A program made the position numbers and the translations under genes. 64,000 bases of DNA from Streptomyces sp. ITFR-16 (GTDB lineage: Bacteria; Actinomycetota; Actinomycetes; Streptomycetales; Streptomycetaceae). Positions 18,430-27,095 of this stretch are shown here, in pieces; position 1 is the first letter of the stretch, and every line of letters starts with the position of its first letter. A model generated the notes under the pieces. That model worked only from the letters and a program-made list of their open reading frames with translations. It searched no databases and had not been told where the DNA came from. The DNA lies in the NCBI RefSeq assembly GCF_031844705.1, contig NZ_CP134609.1:4340001-4404000 (forward strand), given 5' to 3'.

Positions 18430-18909
18430 TCAGCCGCCGGACGGCGTGGGGGCGCCGGGGTCGCGGGGTGGGTCCATCGCATCCAGTACCCGGGACAGGC
18501 GTTCCAGGACACGGACCGTCTCGGCGGACTCCTCCGGGCCCAGCTCCGAGGCCAGCCGGGCGGCGAACTCCGCGTGCCCCGGGTTGATCCGGGCCATCGC
18601 CGCGCGCCCCCGCGGGGTGGGCCGGAGCAGTTTCGCGCGGCGGTGCGCCGGGTTGGCGGCGTACTCCGCGAGGCCCTTGTCCACCAGTAGATCGGCGATG
18701 CGCTGCACGGCCTGCCGGGAGATGCCCATGGCCCGGGCGATCCCGGAGACCGGCAGCGGATCGCCCACCACGGCACCGAGCACCTGCCACCAGGCGGCGG
18801 TCAGCCCGGCCGGGCGGGCCAGCCCCTCCGCCACGGAGAGGAACTGGCCGTTGAGCCGGAAGACCGTGAGGGCGGTCCGGCTCAGCCGGTCCTGTTCCTC
18901 GTGGCTCAT
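18430..18909 (-). CDS. MarR-family regulator
   Basis: A 159-residue winged-helix protein with the helix-turn-helix SGIARAMGISRQAVQRIADL and the wing NPAHRRAKLLRPTPRG. It is the second gene of a two-gene operon, its ATG overlapping the stop of the DJ-1-like gene by 4 bases. It probably controls that operon through the palindrome at 19535-19557. Confidence 0.9.
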   Translation of the reverse strand: MSHEEQDRLSRTALTVFRLNGQFLSVAEGLARPAGLTAAWWQVLGAVVGDPLPVSGIARAMGISRQAVQRIADLLVDKGLAEYAANPAHRRAKLLRPTPRGRAAMARINPGHAEFAARLASELGPEESAETVRVLERLSRVLDAMDPPRDPGAPTPSGG

Positions 18910-19499
18910 CCGTTCAGCACCTCGTAGGCGCTCGGGTCCGAGTCGTGGAAGAGCTGGTACCAGGCGTCGAGCTTCTTCCCCTCGTACACCCCGAGCCGGG
19001 CGAAGACCTCGCGGGCGAACGCGACGGGTTCGGTCGGTCCGGCGGTGATCAGGTCGCCGTCGGTCACGGCGTCGGCGTCGACGTAGTGCTCGCCGCCCGC
19101 GTAGCCGGTCGCCGCCAGATAGAAGGAGACCGCGCTCGTGTGCTTCCGCCCGTCGAGCAGCCCCTCGCGGGCCAGTCCCGCCGTCGCCCCGCAGATCGCG
19201 GCGACCGGCACGCCCGCGTCGAGGAAGGCGCGCGCGGTGCGGGCGAAGGGGGCGAGCGCGTCACCGGAGTCCCAGAGCGCGGCGCCCGGCAGGATCAGCA
19301 GCTCGGCGTCCTCGGGACGCAGACCGTGGAGGGCCAGATCGGGCCGGACGGTCAGCCCGCCCATGCTGGTGACGGGGTCGGTGGTGGGGCCCACCGAGCG
19401 AACGGTGAAGCCGTTCTGGGCGAGGTGCGCGGTGGTGTGCCCGGTCTCCCAGTCGGCGTAGGTGTCGTACACGGCCAGGTATGCGGTCCTGCGGGTCAT
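18906..19499 (-). CDS. DJ-1/PfpI-family protein
   Basis: A 197-residue single-domain protein of the class I glutamine-amidotransferase-like fold. The reactive Cys is C103 in AICGAT, the nucleophile elbow of the family, preceded by LLILPGA. Relatives act as glyoxalases, chaperones or amidases; the exact reaction cannot be assigned. It is the first gene of an operon with a marR gene, preceded by GAGGAGG and an operator-like palindrome. Confidence 0.88.
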   Translation of the reverse strand: MTRRTAYLAVYDTYADWETGHTTAHLAQNGFTVRSVGPTTDPVTSMGGLTVRPDLALHGLRPEDAELLILPGAALWDSGDALAPFARTARAFLDAGVPVAAICGATAGLAREGLLDGRKHTSAVSFYLAATGYAGGEHYVDADAVTDGDLITAGPTEPVAFAREVFARLGVYEGKKLDAWYQLFHDSDPSAYEVLNG

Positions 19500-19534
19500 G
19501 ACGGGCCTCCTCGACGGAAGAACGCTTATGGCAA

Positions 19535-19564
19535 CATGTTGTCACTTCGACAACATGCTGTCAA
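19535..19564. promoter_or_regulatory. operator palindrome and -35 box of the DJ-1/marR operon
   Basis: CATGTTGTC-ACTTC-GACAACATG (19535-19557) is a perfect 9-base inverted repeat. On the minus strand TTGACA (19559-19564) precedes it as a -35 box, so the palindrome fills the promoter spacer. A second, looser half-site (GACAGCATGTTGTC) overlaps it. This fits autorepression by the MarR protein. Confidence 0.8.
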
Positions 19565-19669
19565 TGTCGTTCGGGTCCCGTGCCGACCCGACACCCTGCC
19601 GAACCAGGCGGCCCACGCCGTACAAGGTGGCCATACCGGGCGGCGCCTCCCGCCGCCTACGCTCCCCGC

Positions 19670-21031
19670 ATGACCCCTCATCCCCCTGTCGACTCCGCCG
19701 CCGGGGCGGCCGTGAAGGCCGCCGACCGTGCGCATGTGTTCCACTCCTGGTCCGCCCAGGGCCTGATCGACCCGCTCGCCGTCGCCGGCGCCGAGGGGGC
19801 GTACTTCTGGGACTACGACGGCAACCGCTACCTCGACTTCACCAGTGGCCTCGTCTACACGAACATCGGCTACCAGCACCCCGCCGTCGTCGCCGCGATC
19901 CAGGAGCAGGCGGCGAAGATGACGACCTTCGCGCCCGCCTTCGCCATCGAGTCGCGCTCCGAGGCCGCACGCCTCATCGCCGAGCGCACCCCCGGCGCCC
20001 TGGACAAGATCTTCTTCACCAACGGCGGTGCCGAGGCCGTCGAGAACGCCGTCCGGATGGCCCGGCTGCACACCGGCCGCACGAAGGTGCTCTCCGCCTA
20101 CCGCTCGTACCACGGTGCCACCTCCACCGCGATCAACCTCACCGGCGACCCGCGCCGCTGGCCGTCCGACAACGGCTCGGCCGGGGTCGTGCGGTTCTGG
20201 GCGCCGTTCCTCTACCGCTCCCCCTTCTACGCCGAGACCGAGGCGGAGGAGTGCGCCCGCGCGCTCCAGCACCTGGAGGACACCCTCGCCTTCGAGGGCC
20301 CCTCGACCATCGCCGCGATCATCCTGGAGACCGTCCCGGGCACGGCCGGCATCATGACGCCGCCGCCCGGCTACCTCGCCGGGGTCCGCGAGATCTGCGA
20401 CCGGTACGGGATCGTCTTCGTGCTCGACGAGGTCATGGCCGGCTTCGGGCGCACCGGCAAGTGGTTCGCCGCCGACCACTTCGACGTCACACCGGACCTG
20501 ATGACCTTCGCCAAGGGCGTCAACTCCGGTTACGTACCGCTCGGCGGCGTCGCCATCAACGCCGAGATCGCCGCGACCTTCGAGACCCGCCCCTACCCGG
20601 GCGGACTCACCTACTCCGGTCACCCGCTGGCCTGCGCCGCCGCCGTCGCCACCATCCGGGTCATGGAGGACGAGAAGGTCATCGAGAACGCCGCCCACAT
20701 CGGCGAGACGGTCCTCGGCCCCGGGCTGCGCGAGCTCGCCGAGAACCACCCGTCGGTCGGCGAGGTCCGCGGCCTCGGCGCCTTCTGGGCACTGGACCTG
20801 GTCCGCAACAGGGAGACCCGCGAGCCGCTGGTCCCGTACAACGCGACGGGCGAGGCCAACGCCCCGATGGCGGCGTTCGCGGCGGCGGCGAAGAAGAACG
20901 GCCTGTGGCCCTTCGTCAACATGAACCGCACCCACGCCGTGCCCGCCTGCAACGTCACAGAGGCCGAGGCCAAGGAGGGCCTGGCCGCCCTAGACGCCGC
21001 GCTCTCGGTGGCCGACGAGCACACCGTGTAA
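19670..21031 (+). CDS. class III aminotransferase (PLP-dependent)
   Basis: A 453-residue omega-aminotransferase of fold type I. The PLP lysine is K282 in TFAKGVNSGYVPLGG, and D253 in VLDEVMAGFGRTG holds the pyridine nitrogen. Relatives use taurine, beta-alanine, diamines or other omega-amines with pyruvate. The amino donor is not clear from sequence. It is followed by a GntR regulator of the FadR type in the same direction, which probably senses the substrate or product. The ATG at 19670 starts the family-typical N-terminus. Confidence 0.92.
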   Translation: MTPHPPVDSAAGAAVKAADRAHVFHSWSAQGLIDPLAVAGAEGAYFWDYDGNRYLDFTSGLVYTNIGYQHPAVVAAIQEQAAKMTTFAPAFAIESRSEAARLIAERTPGALDKIFFTNGGAEAVENAVRMARLHTGRTKVLSAYRSYHGATSTAINLTGDPRRWPSDNGSAGVVRFWAPFLYRSPFYAETEAEECARALQHLEDTLAFEGPSTIAAIILETVPGTAGIMTPPPGYLAGVREICDRYGIVFVLDEVMAGFGRTGKWFAADHFDVTPDLMTFAKGVNSGYVPLGGVAINAEIAATFETRPYPGGLTYSGHPLACAAAVATIRVMEDEKVIENAAHIGETVLGPGLRELAENHPSVGEVRGLGAFWALDLVRNRETREPLVPYNATGEANAPMAAFAAAAKKNGLWPFVNMNRTHAVPACNVTEAEAKEGLAALDAALSVADEHTV

Positions 21032-21099
21032 CCGCGCGGCGCGCCCCTCTCCGCCCCCCTCGTCTAAGGTGACCCGAGGCCGAGATGGGGAGGGGCGCC

Positions 21100-21819
21100 A
21101 TGCGCGCGAGCGGAGCTGTCACCCGCAGTACGCTGCGGCAGCAGATCGCGGACGCGCTGCGTGACGAGGTGCTGGCCGGACGGCTGCAGCCGGGCCGGGA
21201 GTTCACCGTCAAGCAGATCGCCGAGCAGTACGGCGTCTCCGCGACGCCCGTCCGCGAAGCCCTCTTCGACCTCTCCGCGCAGGGCCTCCTCGAATCCGAC
21301 CAGCACCGGGGCTTCCGGGTCCACGAGTTCACCGTCGCGGACTACCGGGCGATGGTGGAGGCCCGCACCCTGGTCATGGACGGGGTCGTCCGGGACGTCT
21401 TCCGCGGCCCCTCCCCGTCCCCCGCCCGGCAGGCGGCCTACCGGGACGCGCTCGTCTCCGTGCGCCGGCGGGCCGACGAGGCCGCCCGCGCGGCCCGGGG
21501 CGGCGACCTCGACATACTGATCGGCTACGACCTGCGCTTCTGGCGCGAACTGGGCGGGCTCGTCGGCAACAGCTACATCAGCGACTTCCTCCACCGGCTG
21601 CGCGTCCAGGCGTGGGTCTTCGCCGTGCCGTACCTGCGCGGCGACGCCGACGTACGGGACTGGCTCTGGAACGGGCACGCCGAACTCGTCGCCGCGATCA
21701 CCCACCGGGACCGCGAGGCGCTGCGCGCGGTGCTGGACGACTACAACCGCCACGCGCTGAGCTGGGCGGACCGGCTGGCGGACGCGGATTCCGCCGCGTC
21801 CGAAGCCCCGGACGCCTGA
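21100..21819 (+). CDS. GntR-family regulator, FCD type
   Basis: A 239-residue regulator with an N-terminal winged helix (FTVKQIAEQYGVSATPVREAL) and a helical FCD effector domain. Such proteins bind small organic acids and usually control a neighbouring catabolic gene, here probably the aminotransferase 68 bases upstream. I prefer the ATG at 21100, because GGAGGGG lies just before it; the ATG at 21085 would place that site inside the gene. Confidence 0.88.
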   Translation: MRASGAVTRSTLRQQIADALRDEVLAGRLQPGREFTVKQIAEQYGVSATPVREALFDLSAQGLLESDQHRGFRVHEFTVADYRAMVEARTLVMDGVVRDVFRGPSPSPARQAAYRDALVSVRRRADEAARAARGGDLDILIGYDLRFWRELGGLVGNSYISDFLHRLRVQAWVFAVPYLRGDADVRDWLWNGHAELVAAITHRDREALRAVLDDYNRHALSWADRLADADSAASEAPDA

Positions 21820-21927
21820 CCGCGCGGGGGCCCGCGCCGGATGGCGCGCCCCGGGCACTGTCCGCGACGGGCCGACCGCATTACGCTGTCCCGACCATCG
21901 CACGAACCCGTTGGAGAGCGAGACTTC

Positions 21928-22578
21928 GTGGCCTGTGACCTGTGGCTGGTCCCCCTCGTCGATGTGCTGTGCCACAGCCCCGACAACCCCTTCGCCGAAG
22001 AGATAGCCGTCTACGACAAGGCACTGGGCGAGGCGGGCCTGCCGCCCGTCCCCGTCTACGCCTACATGCCGGGCCTGACCGGCGACGTCGCCCCGGTCGC
22101 GGGCTTCGACTACGACGCGCTGCACTTCCTGCGCCGCGCCTATCTGCTCCAGCTCAGCGGTCTCGCCGTCACCCCGGTCGACGCCCTGGGCGGGGACTAC
22201 GAACAGCTGCTGGAGATGTTCGAGCCGACCGCCCGGCAGTCCCATCTGGTCTGGCACTACGACCACGCGGGCGCGTACGTCCCCCTGGACTTCCCGCACC
22301 CGCTCGCCACCGACGACCTCCTGGAGGGCGGCGGCCCGCTCGGCTCGGCGCACGGACTGCTGCGGGAGCTGGAGTTCGTCGCCCCGTCCATCGGCATCGA
22401 CCCGGCCAACCCGCCGGCCGCCCCGCTGCCGCCCGCCGCGCCCACCTCGCTGGAGGAGCCGGCGAGCCCGATCCCCTACGACGACAACCCGTTCGCCCGG
22501 GAGCGCCACGTCTGGCTCGGCCTGCACGCCGCGGTCACCCGCAGCCTCGCCCAGGGCTCAATGATCATCTTCAGCTGA
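21928..22578 (+). CDS. conserved hypothetical protein, acidic and proline-rich C-terminal half
   Basis: A 216-residue soluble protein that I do not recognise. It begins VACDLWLVPLVDVLCHSPDNPF, contains conserved-looking aromatic segments (FDYDALHFLRRAYLLQL, VWHYDHAGAYVPLDF) and a Pro/Ala-rich stretch near residue 175, and ends AQGSMIIFS. There is no signal peptide or membrane segment. The GTG at 21928 follows GGAGAG; the frame runs upstream to 21841 without support. Confidence 0.75.
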   Translation: MACDLWLVPLVDVLCHSPDNPFAEEIAVYDKALGEAGLPPVPVYAYMPGLTGDVAPVAGFDYDALHFLRRAYLLQLSGLAVTPVDALGGDYEQLLEMFEPTARQSHLVWHYDHAGAYVPLDFPHPLATDDLLEGGGPLGSAHGLLRELEFVAPSIGIDPANPPAAPLPPAAPTSLEEPASPIPYDDNPFARERHVWLGLHAAVTRSLAQGSMIIFS

Positions 22579-22608
22579 CGCCGGCCCGGCGCCCCCGCCC
22601 GCGGCAGG

Positions 22609-23412
22609 TCACCGCGGGGACTCCGGGGGCCGCTGCCGCGGCATGTTCGGCCGGCCCATCGACTGCAGCGGGAACCGCCCCGGCACCGCCCCGGGCTCGG
22701 GGCGCCCGCCGCCCGAACCGCCGGAGACCAGCGCCTGCATCCCCATCGGCGCGGGCCCGGCCCGGAACTCCACCATCCAGTCCGCGGTCTCCGACCGTAC
22801 GAGCTCGGTGATGTCCTCCGAGAAGCGCCGCAGCACCCCCAGACACCGCTCGGCCGCCTCGCTCGCCGTCCCCTCGGCCGGGCCGAGCACCTCGCGCACG
22901 CACTCCGAGGCCCAGTCGAACTGGAGCACCTGGAGCCGCCGCTGCACCGCCTGGGCCGTGGCGAGATTCCTTATCCAGCCCGAGGTCAGACCGAAGTACC
23001 GGTCGCACGCCATGCACGCGGCGCCCAGCAGCAGCGAGAGATACCCCCAGCCGGCCGCGCCGTGCAGCGCGCCCGTCAGATCGAGCAGCGGCAGCGCGGC
23101 GCCCGCGACCGCGCCGACCGCGGTCCCGATCCGCAGCACCCGGGCCCCGAGCCGCTTCCACACCCGGTCGTTCAGATACCAGTCGGCGGTGCGCAGCGCG
23201 TCCGCCTCGACCCAGCGGTACAGCTCGTCGAGCCGCTGGGCGGGCTCGCCCCAGTCGCCGAGCGGGAAGGGCGTCCCGGTCAGGTCCCGGCCCCGCCCGT
23301 CACGGCCCGCGGCGCCGGAGCCCTTACCGGAAGGAGCGGCCGCACCGGCCGGACCCGGCGCACCGGATTCGTTGCGGGGCGGCACTTCGGGCTGCATCTC
23401 CGGCTGACTCAC
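22609..23412 (-). CDS. SLATT-domain two-helix membrane protein
   Basis: A 267-residue protein. After a disordered Pro/Gly-rich N-terminus (about 60 residues) comes a segment with two membrane helices (IGTAVGAVAGAALPLLDLTG and GYLSLLLGAACMACDRYF), then a long helical region and a Gly/Pro-rich tail. The order matches the SLATT (SMODS and SLOG associating) family. Some SLATT proteins are pore-forming effectors of nucleotide-signal defence systems, but here no nucleotidyltransferase or SLOG gene is adjacent, so a housekeeping role is more likely. The GTG at 23412 follows GAGGAG by 7 bases; the frame upstream to 24195 is spurious. Confidence 0.75.
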   Translation of the reverse strand: MSQPEMQPEVPPRNESGAPGPAGAAAPSGKGSGAAGRDGRGRDLTGTPFPLGDWGEPAQRLDELYRWVEADALRTADWYLNDRVWKRLGARVLRIGTAVGAVAGAALPLLDLTGALHGAAGWGYLSLLLGAACMACDRYFGLTSGWIRNLATAQAVQRRLQVLQFDWASECVREVLGPAEGTASEAAERCLGVLRRFSEDITELVRSETADWMVEFRAGPAPMGMQALVSGGSGGGRPEPGAVPGRFPLQSMGRPNMPRQRPPESPR

Positions 23413-23793
23413 CGGGGTACTCCTCTGCATGCTGCATAGCGACGCGTGTTGCTCGACCGCGTACTCGACGATGGGCGGGACTCTGCTTTCCGTGCTCTGG
23501 CTGTCCGACGCCCCGGGACGCAACCGGCAGTGCCCCGTACGTAACCTTGCGTGACGGAGGAGGTGCGTGGGTGTACCGGGACGCATGCCCTTCCTACCGC
23601 CGAATGGTGGGCCGTGGGGTCGAAATCGCGGTATTCCCGGGTGCCTACGGCCTCTGGTCAGGTATAGGAGTCCCGGCACCGCTGACCCGGTCTCACTCGA
23701 AAGAGTTGCTCGCCGGCGGGTGGGGCGCGCCGCGCGGGGACCACGTAGGCTCGGCATACCGAAACTTTTGTCGTCGAAATGCCTGGAGTGACC
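23413..23793. other. 381-base gap between divergent genes, no supported gene
   Basis: Short frames run through this stretch in both directions, but their codons lack the high third-position GC of the neighbours and none has a convincing start. I see no tRNA, no SRP RNA motif and no long inverted repeat. A TAGGCT box at about 23747-23752 may be the -10 of the YbaB gene. Confidence 0.6.
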
Positions 23794-24129
23794 GTGATTC
23801 CCGGTGGTGGTCAGCCCAATATGCAGCAGCTGCTGCAGCAGGCCCAGAAGATGCAGCAGGACCTCGCCGAGGCCCAGGAGGAGCTGGCGAGGACCGAGGT
23901 GGACGGCCAGGCGGGCGGCGGCCTGGTCAAGGCGACGGTCAACGGCTCGGGGGAGCTGCGCGCCCTGGTGATCGACCCGAAGGCGGTGGACCCGGAGGAC
24001 ACCGAGACGCTCGCGGACCTCGTCGTCGCAGCCGTCCAGGCGGCGAACGAGAACGCGCAGCAGCTCCAGCAGCAGAAGCTGGGACCGCTCACCCAGGGCC
24101 TGGGCGGCATGCCCGGTCTGCCCTTCTGA
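23794..24129 (+). CDS. YbaB/EbfC nucleoid-associated protein
   Basis: A 111-residue DNA-binding protein, VIPGGGQPNMQQLLQQAQKM at the start, with a Gln/Glu-rich helix, the central GGGLVKATVNGSGELRALVIDP strands and a Gln-rich tail. EbfC proteins form dimers shaped like tweezers and bind DNA widely. It sits just upstream of recR, as in many bacteria. The GTG at 23794 follows TGGAG; the ATG at 23779 would add five residues. Confidence 0.93.
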   Translation: MIPGGGQPNMQQLLQQAQKMQQDLAEAQEELARTEVDGQAGGGLVKATVNGSGELRALVIDPKAVDPEDTETLADLVVAAVQAANENAQQLQQQKLGPLTQGLGGMPGLPF

Positions 24130-24149
24130 CCGCGCGCATACCCAAGACC

Positions 24150-24173
24150 GTACGTACGCCCTACGGTACGTAC
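24150..24173. repeat. repeated GTACGTAC palindromes before recR
   Basis: Two copies of the self-complementary GTACGTAC (24150-24157 and 24166-24173) lie 16 bases apart, the second inside GGTACGTACC. They sit 35 to 60 bases before recR and could be an operator or part of a small mRNA hairpin. Confidence 0.4.
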
Positions 24174-24208
24174 CACGATCCGGCCGGCCCGGCACGAAAG
24201 GCGTTCCG

Positions 24209-24808
24209 TTGTACGAAGGCGTGGTTCAGGACCTCATCGACGAACTGGGCAGGCTGCCCGGCGTCGGTCCCAAGAGCGCGCAGCGGATTGCCTTCCACAT
24301 CCTGCAGGCCGAGCCCACGGACGTGCGCCGGCTCGCCCATGCCCTGCTGGAGGTCAAGGACAAGGTCCGCTTCTGCGCGGTCTGCGGCAACGTGGCCCAG
24401 CAGGAGGAGTGCGGCATCTGCCGCGACCCGCGCCGCGACCGGACGGTCATCTGCGTGGTCGAGGAGCCGAAGGACGTCGTCGCGATCGAGCGGACGCGCG
24501 AGTTCCGGGGCCGTTACCACGTCCTGGGCGGGGCGATCAGCCCCATCGAGGGCGTCGGCCCGGACGATCTGCGCATCCGCGAGCTGCTGGCCCGCCTCGC
24601 CGACGGCTCCATCACCGAGCTGATCCTGGCGACCGACCCCAACCTGGAGGGCGAGGCCACCGCGACGTACCTCGCGCGGATGGTGAAGCCGATGGGCCTG
24701 CGCGTCACCCGCCTCGCCAGCGGCCTGCCGGTGGGCGGCGACCTGGAGTACGCGGACGAGGTCACGCTCGGCCGCGCCTTCGAGGGGAGGCGCCTGCTCG
24801 ATGTCTGA
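24209..24808 (+). CDS. recR: recombination protein RecR
   Basis: A 199-residue protein of normal length that works with RecF and RecO to load RecA on gapped DNA. The helix-hairpin-helix PGVGPKSAQRIAFHIL is at about 16-31. The four-Cys zinc finger is CAVCGNVAQQEECGIC, and a Toprim domain (VVEEPKDVVAIE) follows. It starts with TTG at 24209, after GAAAGG. It is probably co-transcribed with the YbaB gene. Confidence 0.97.
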   Translation: MYEGVVQDLIDELGRLPGVGPKSAQRIAFHILQAEPTDVRRLAHALLEVKDKVRFCAVCGNVAQQEECGICRDPRRDRTVICVVEEPKDVVAIERTREFRGRYHVLGGAISPIEGVGPDDLRIRELLARLADGSITELILATDPNLEGEATATYLARMVKPMGLRVTRLASGLPVGGDLEYADEVTLGRAFEGRRLLDV

Positions 24809-24939
24809 TCCGCAGCGGGTCCGGCTCTCTCTCCCGGCGCCTCTTCCGGTTCCACTTCCGGGGTCTCACGGCGGCTTTATGTTCAGCGACGCTATGTTCT
24901 ACTCACCGTCTCCGACCGTGCACACGGGAGGTCTCCTCG

Positions 24940-25599
24940 ATGTCTGACGCCACGCTGAACACCGTCACGCAGGACCCCGACGACTTCGCGGTCCAGATCG
25001 CGGACCAGATCAAGACGTTCATCGTCGCGGTCACCGAGGTGTCCAAGGTCGAGGAGCCGGAGGAGGCCGTCCCCGTCCTGCTGCTCCAGGTCTCCCAGCT
25101 GCTGCTGGCCGGCGGCCGGCTCGGCGCCTACGAGGACATCCTCCCCGACGAGCGCTACGAACCGGACCTGGGCCCCGAGCCGGACGCCGACGGCCTGCGC
25201 GAGCGCTTCGCGGCGCTGCTGGAGCCGATCGACGTCTACTCCGAGGTCTTCGACCCGTACGAGCCCCGCAAGGCCCCGGTCCCCGCGCGCATCTCCGACG
25301 ACCTCGCCGACCTGGTCACGGACCTGCGCCACGGCCTGGCCCACTACGAGGAGGACCGCACCACCGAGGCCCTGTGGTGGTGGCAGTTCTCCTACTTCTC
25401 CAACTGGGGCTCGACCGCGTCCGCCACCCTGCGCGCCCTGCAGTCCCTGATCGCCCACATCCGGCTGAACCAGCCGCTCCAGGAGCTCGACGGCCTGGAC
25501 ACCGACCAGGACGCCGGCGACGACGACCTCGCCGAGGAAGCGGGCCGCGTGATGGCGGAGGAGATCGCGGGTCCGCTGGGCGTGCGGCCGGTCAGGTAG
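24940..25599 (+). CDS. DUF5063-like conserved protein
   Basis: A 219-residue acidic soluble protein with all-helical character (FAVQIADQIKTFIVAVTEVS, LLLQVSQLLLAGGRL, ALWWWQFSYFSNWGSTASAT). It resembles the conserved actinobacterial family found between recR and aspartokinase genes. Its function is unknown. GGGAGG precedes the ATG at 24940. Confidence 0.8.
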   Translation: MSDATLNTVTQDPDDFAVQIADQIKTFIVAVTEVSKVEEPEEAVPVLLLQVSQLLLAGGRLGAYEDILPDERYEPDLGPEPDADGLRERFAALLEPIDVYSEVFDPYEPRKAPVPARISDDLADLVTDLRHGLAHYEEDRTTEALWWWQFSYFSNWGSTASATLRALQSLIAHIRLNQPLQELDGLDTDQDAGDDDLAEEAGRVMAEEIAGPLGVRPVR

Positions 25600-25823
25600 G
25601 CGCACCGACGCCGGCCCCGAGCCCGGCCCTCCTCGTGTGGGCTGGGACACAAACGGGAGTGTGGGCGCGTTCGGCGGGCAGCAGCGGTTCACGAGCAGTT
25701 CGGAGCGGCTCGTCGATGATCACGTGGTGAGCGGGACATCTCAGCATGTGGTATCGGCGAGGCGTTTCCGGGCTGCTCGTTAAACTGAGCCGACCGCAGT
25801 AATGGATTGAGCGAGGAGCGCAC

Positions 25824-27095
25824 GTGGGCCTTGTCGTGCAGAAGTACGGAGGCTCCTCCGTAGCCGATGCCGAGGGCATCAAGCGCGTCGCCAAGCGAAT
25901 CGTCGATGCCAAGAAGAACGGCAACCAGGTGGTTGTCGTGGTGTCAGCGATGGGCGACACGACGGACGAGCTGATCGATCTCGCCGAGCAGGTATCCCCG
26001 ATACCGGCCGGGCGTGAGTTCGACATGCTGCTGACCGCGGGAGAGCGGATCTCCATGGCGCTGCTGGCCATGGCGATCAAGAACCTGGGCCACGAGGCCC
26101 AGTCGTTCACCGGCAGCCAGGCAGGCGTCATCACCGACTCGGTCCACAACAAAGCGCGCATCATCGATGTGACGCCGGGCCGTATCCGTACGGCGCTGGA
26201 CGAGGGGAACATCGCGATCGTCGCGGGGTTCCAGGGTGTGTCCCAGGACAAGAAGGACATCACCACCCTCGGCCGGGGCGGGTCCGACACCACCGCCGTC
26301 GCGCTCGCGGCCGCGCTGGACGCCGAGGTCTGTGAGATCTACACCGATGTGGACGGTGTCTTCACCGCCGACCCGAGGGTCGTGAAGAAGGCCCGGAAGA
26401 TCGACTGGATCTCCTTCGAGGACATGCTGGAGCTGGCCGCGTCCGGCTCCAAGGTGCTGCTGCACCGGTGCGTCGAGTACGCACGCCGTTACAACATCCC
26501 GATCCACGTCCGCTCGTCCTTCTCCGGACTGCGCGGGACCTGGGTCAGCAACGAGCCGCAAGGGGACCAGCAGGTGGAGCACGCGATCATCTCCGGAGTC
26601 GCCCATGACGTCTCCGAGGCCAAGGTCACCGTCGTCGGCGTGCCCGACAAGCCGGGCGAGGCCGCCGCGATCTTCCGTACGATCGCGAACGCCGAGGTCA
26701 ACATCGACATGGTGGTGCAGAACGTCTCCGCCGCGTCGACCGGTCTGACCGACATCTCGTTCACGCTCCCGAAGTCCGAGGGCCGCAAGGCCATCGACGC
26801 GCTGGAGCGCAACCGCGGCGCGATCGGCTTCGAGTCGCTGCGCTACGACGACCAGATCGCCAAGATCTCCCTGGTCGGCGCGGGTATGAAGACCAACCCC
26901 GGGGTCACCGCCGGCTTCTTCGAGGCGCTCTCCGACGCGGGTGTGAACATCGAGCTGATCTCGACGTCCGAGATCCGCATCTCGGTGGTCACCCGCGCGG
27001 ACGACGTCATCGAGGCCGTGCGCGCCGTGCACACCGCCTTCGGCCTCGACAGCGACTCCGACGAGGCAGTCGTGTACGGGGGCACCGGCCGATGA
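25824..27095 (+). CDS. ask: aspartokinase
   Basis: The enzyme phosphorylates aspartate in the first step to lysine, threonine, methionine and, in actinomycetes, diaminopimelate for cell walls. The 423-residue protein has the kinase domain with KYGGSS near the N-terminus and two ACT domains in the C-terminal 170 residues (KVTVVGVPDKPGEAAAIF and KISLVGAGMKTNPGVTAGFF), the sites of lysine/threonine feedback. The GTG at 25824 follows GAGGAG. It overlaps the next gene, asd, by 4 bases, so the two pathway enzymes are coupled. An internal start for a separate regulatory subunit is listed below. Confidence 0.98.
   Translation: MGLVVQKYGGSSVADAEGIKRVAKRIVDAKKNGNQVVVVVSAMGDTTDELIDLAEQVSPIPAGREFDMLLTAGERISMALLAMAIKNLGHEAQSFTGSQAGVITDSVHNKARIIDVTPGRIRTALDEGNIAIVAGFQGVSQDKKDITTLGRGGSDTTAVALAAALDAEVCEIYTDVDGVFTADPRVVKKARKIDWISFEDMLELAASGSKVLLHRCVEYARRYNIPIHVRSSFSGLRGTWVSNEPQGDQQVEHAIISGVAHDVSEAKVTVVGVPDKPGEAAAIFRTIANAEVNIDMVVQNVSAASTGLTDISFTLPKSEGRKAIDALERNRGAIGFESLRYDDQIAKISLVGAGMKTNPGVTAGFFEALSDAGVNIELISTSEIRISVVTRADDVIEAVRAVHTAFGLDSDSDEAVVYGGTGR
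26574..27095 (+). CDS. internal start: aspartokinase beta (regulatory) subunit
   Basis: At codon 251 a GTG (26574) is preceded by AAGGGGA at 26560-26566 with 7 bases between. Translation from here gives a 173-residue protein, VEHAIISGVAHDVSEAKVTV and onwards, that is only the two ACT domains. This is the same place where Corynebacterium and Bacillus aspartokinases start their beta subunit, giving an alpha2-beta2 enzyme. The ribosome-binding site is visible; that it is used is inferred. Confidence 0.7.
   Translation: MEHAIISGVAHDVSEAKVTVVGVPDKPGEAAAIFRTIANAEVNIDMVVQNVSAASTGLTDISFTLPKSEGRKAIDALERNRGAIGFESLRYDDQIAKISLVGAGMKTNPGVTAGFFEALSDAGVNIELISTSEIRISVVTRADDVIEAVRAVHTAFGLDSDSDEAVVYGGTGR

Noticed and set aside
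22609..23412. SLATT gene as an effector of a CBASS-like or related defence system
   Set aside because: No nucleotidyltransferase, SLOG or other defence gene is next to it, and its neighbours are core genes.
23567..23791. 74-codon frame in the gap before the YbaB gene
   Set aside because: Its codons lack the high third-position GC of real genes here, and it has no recognisable product.
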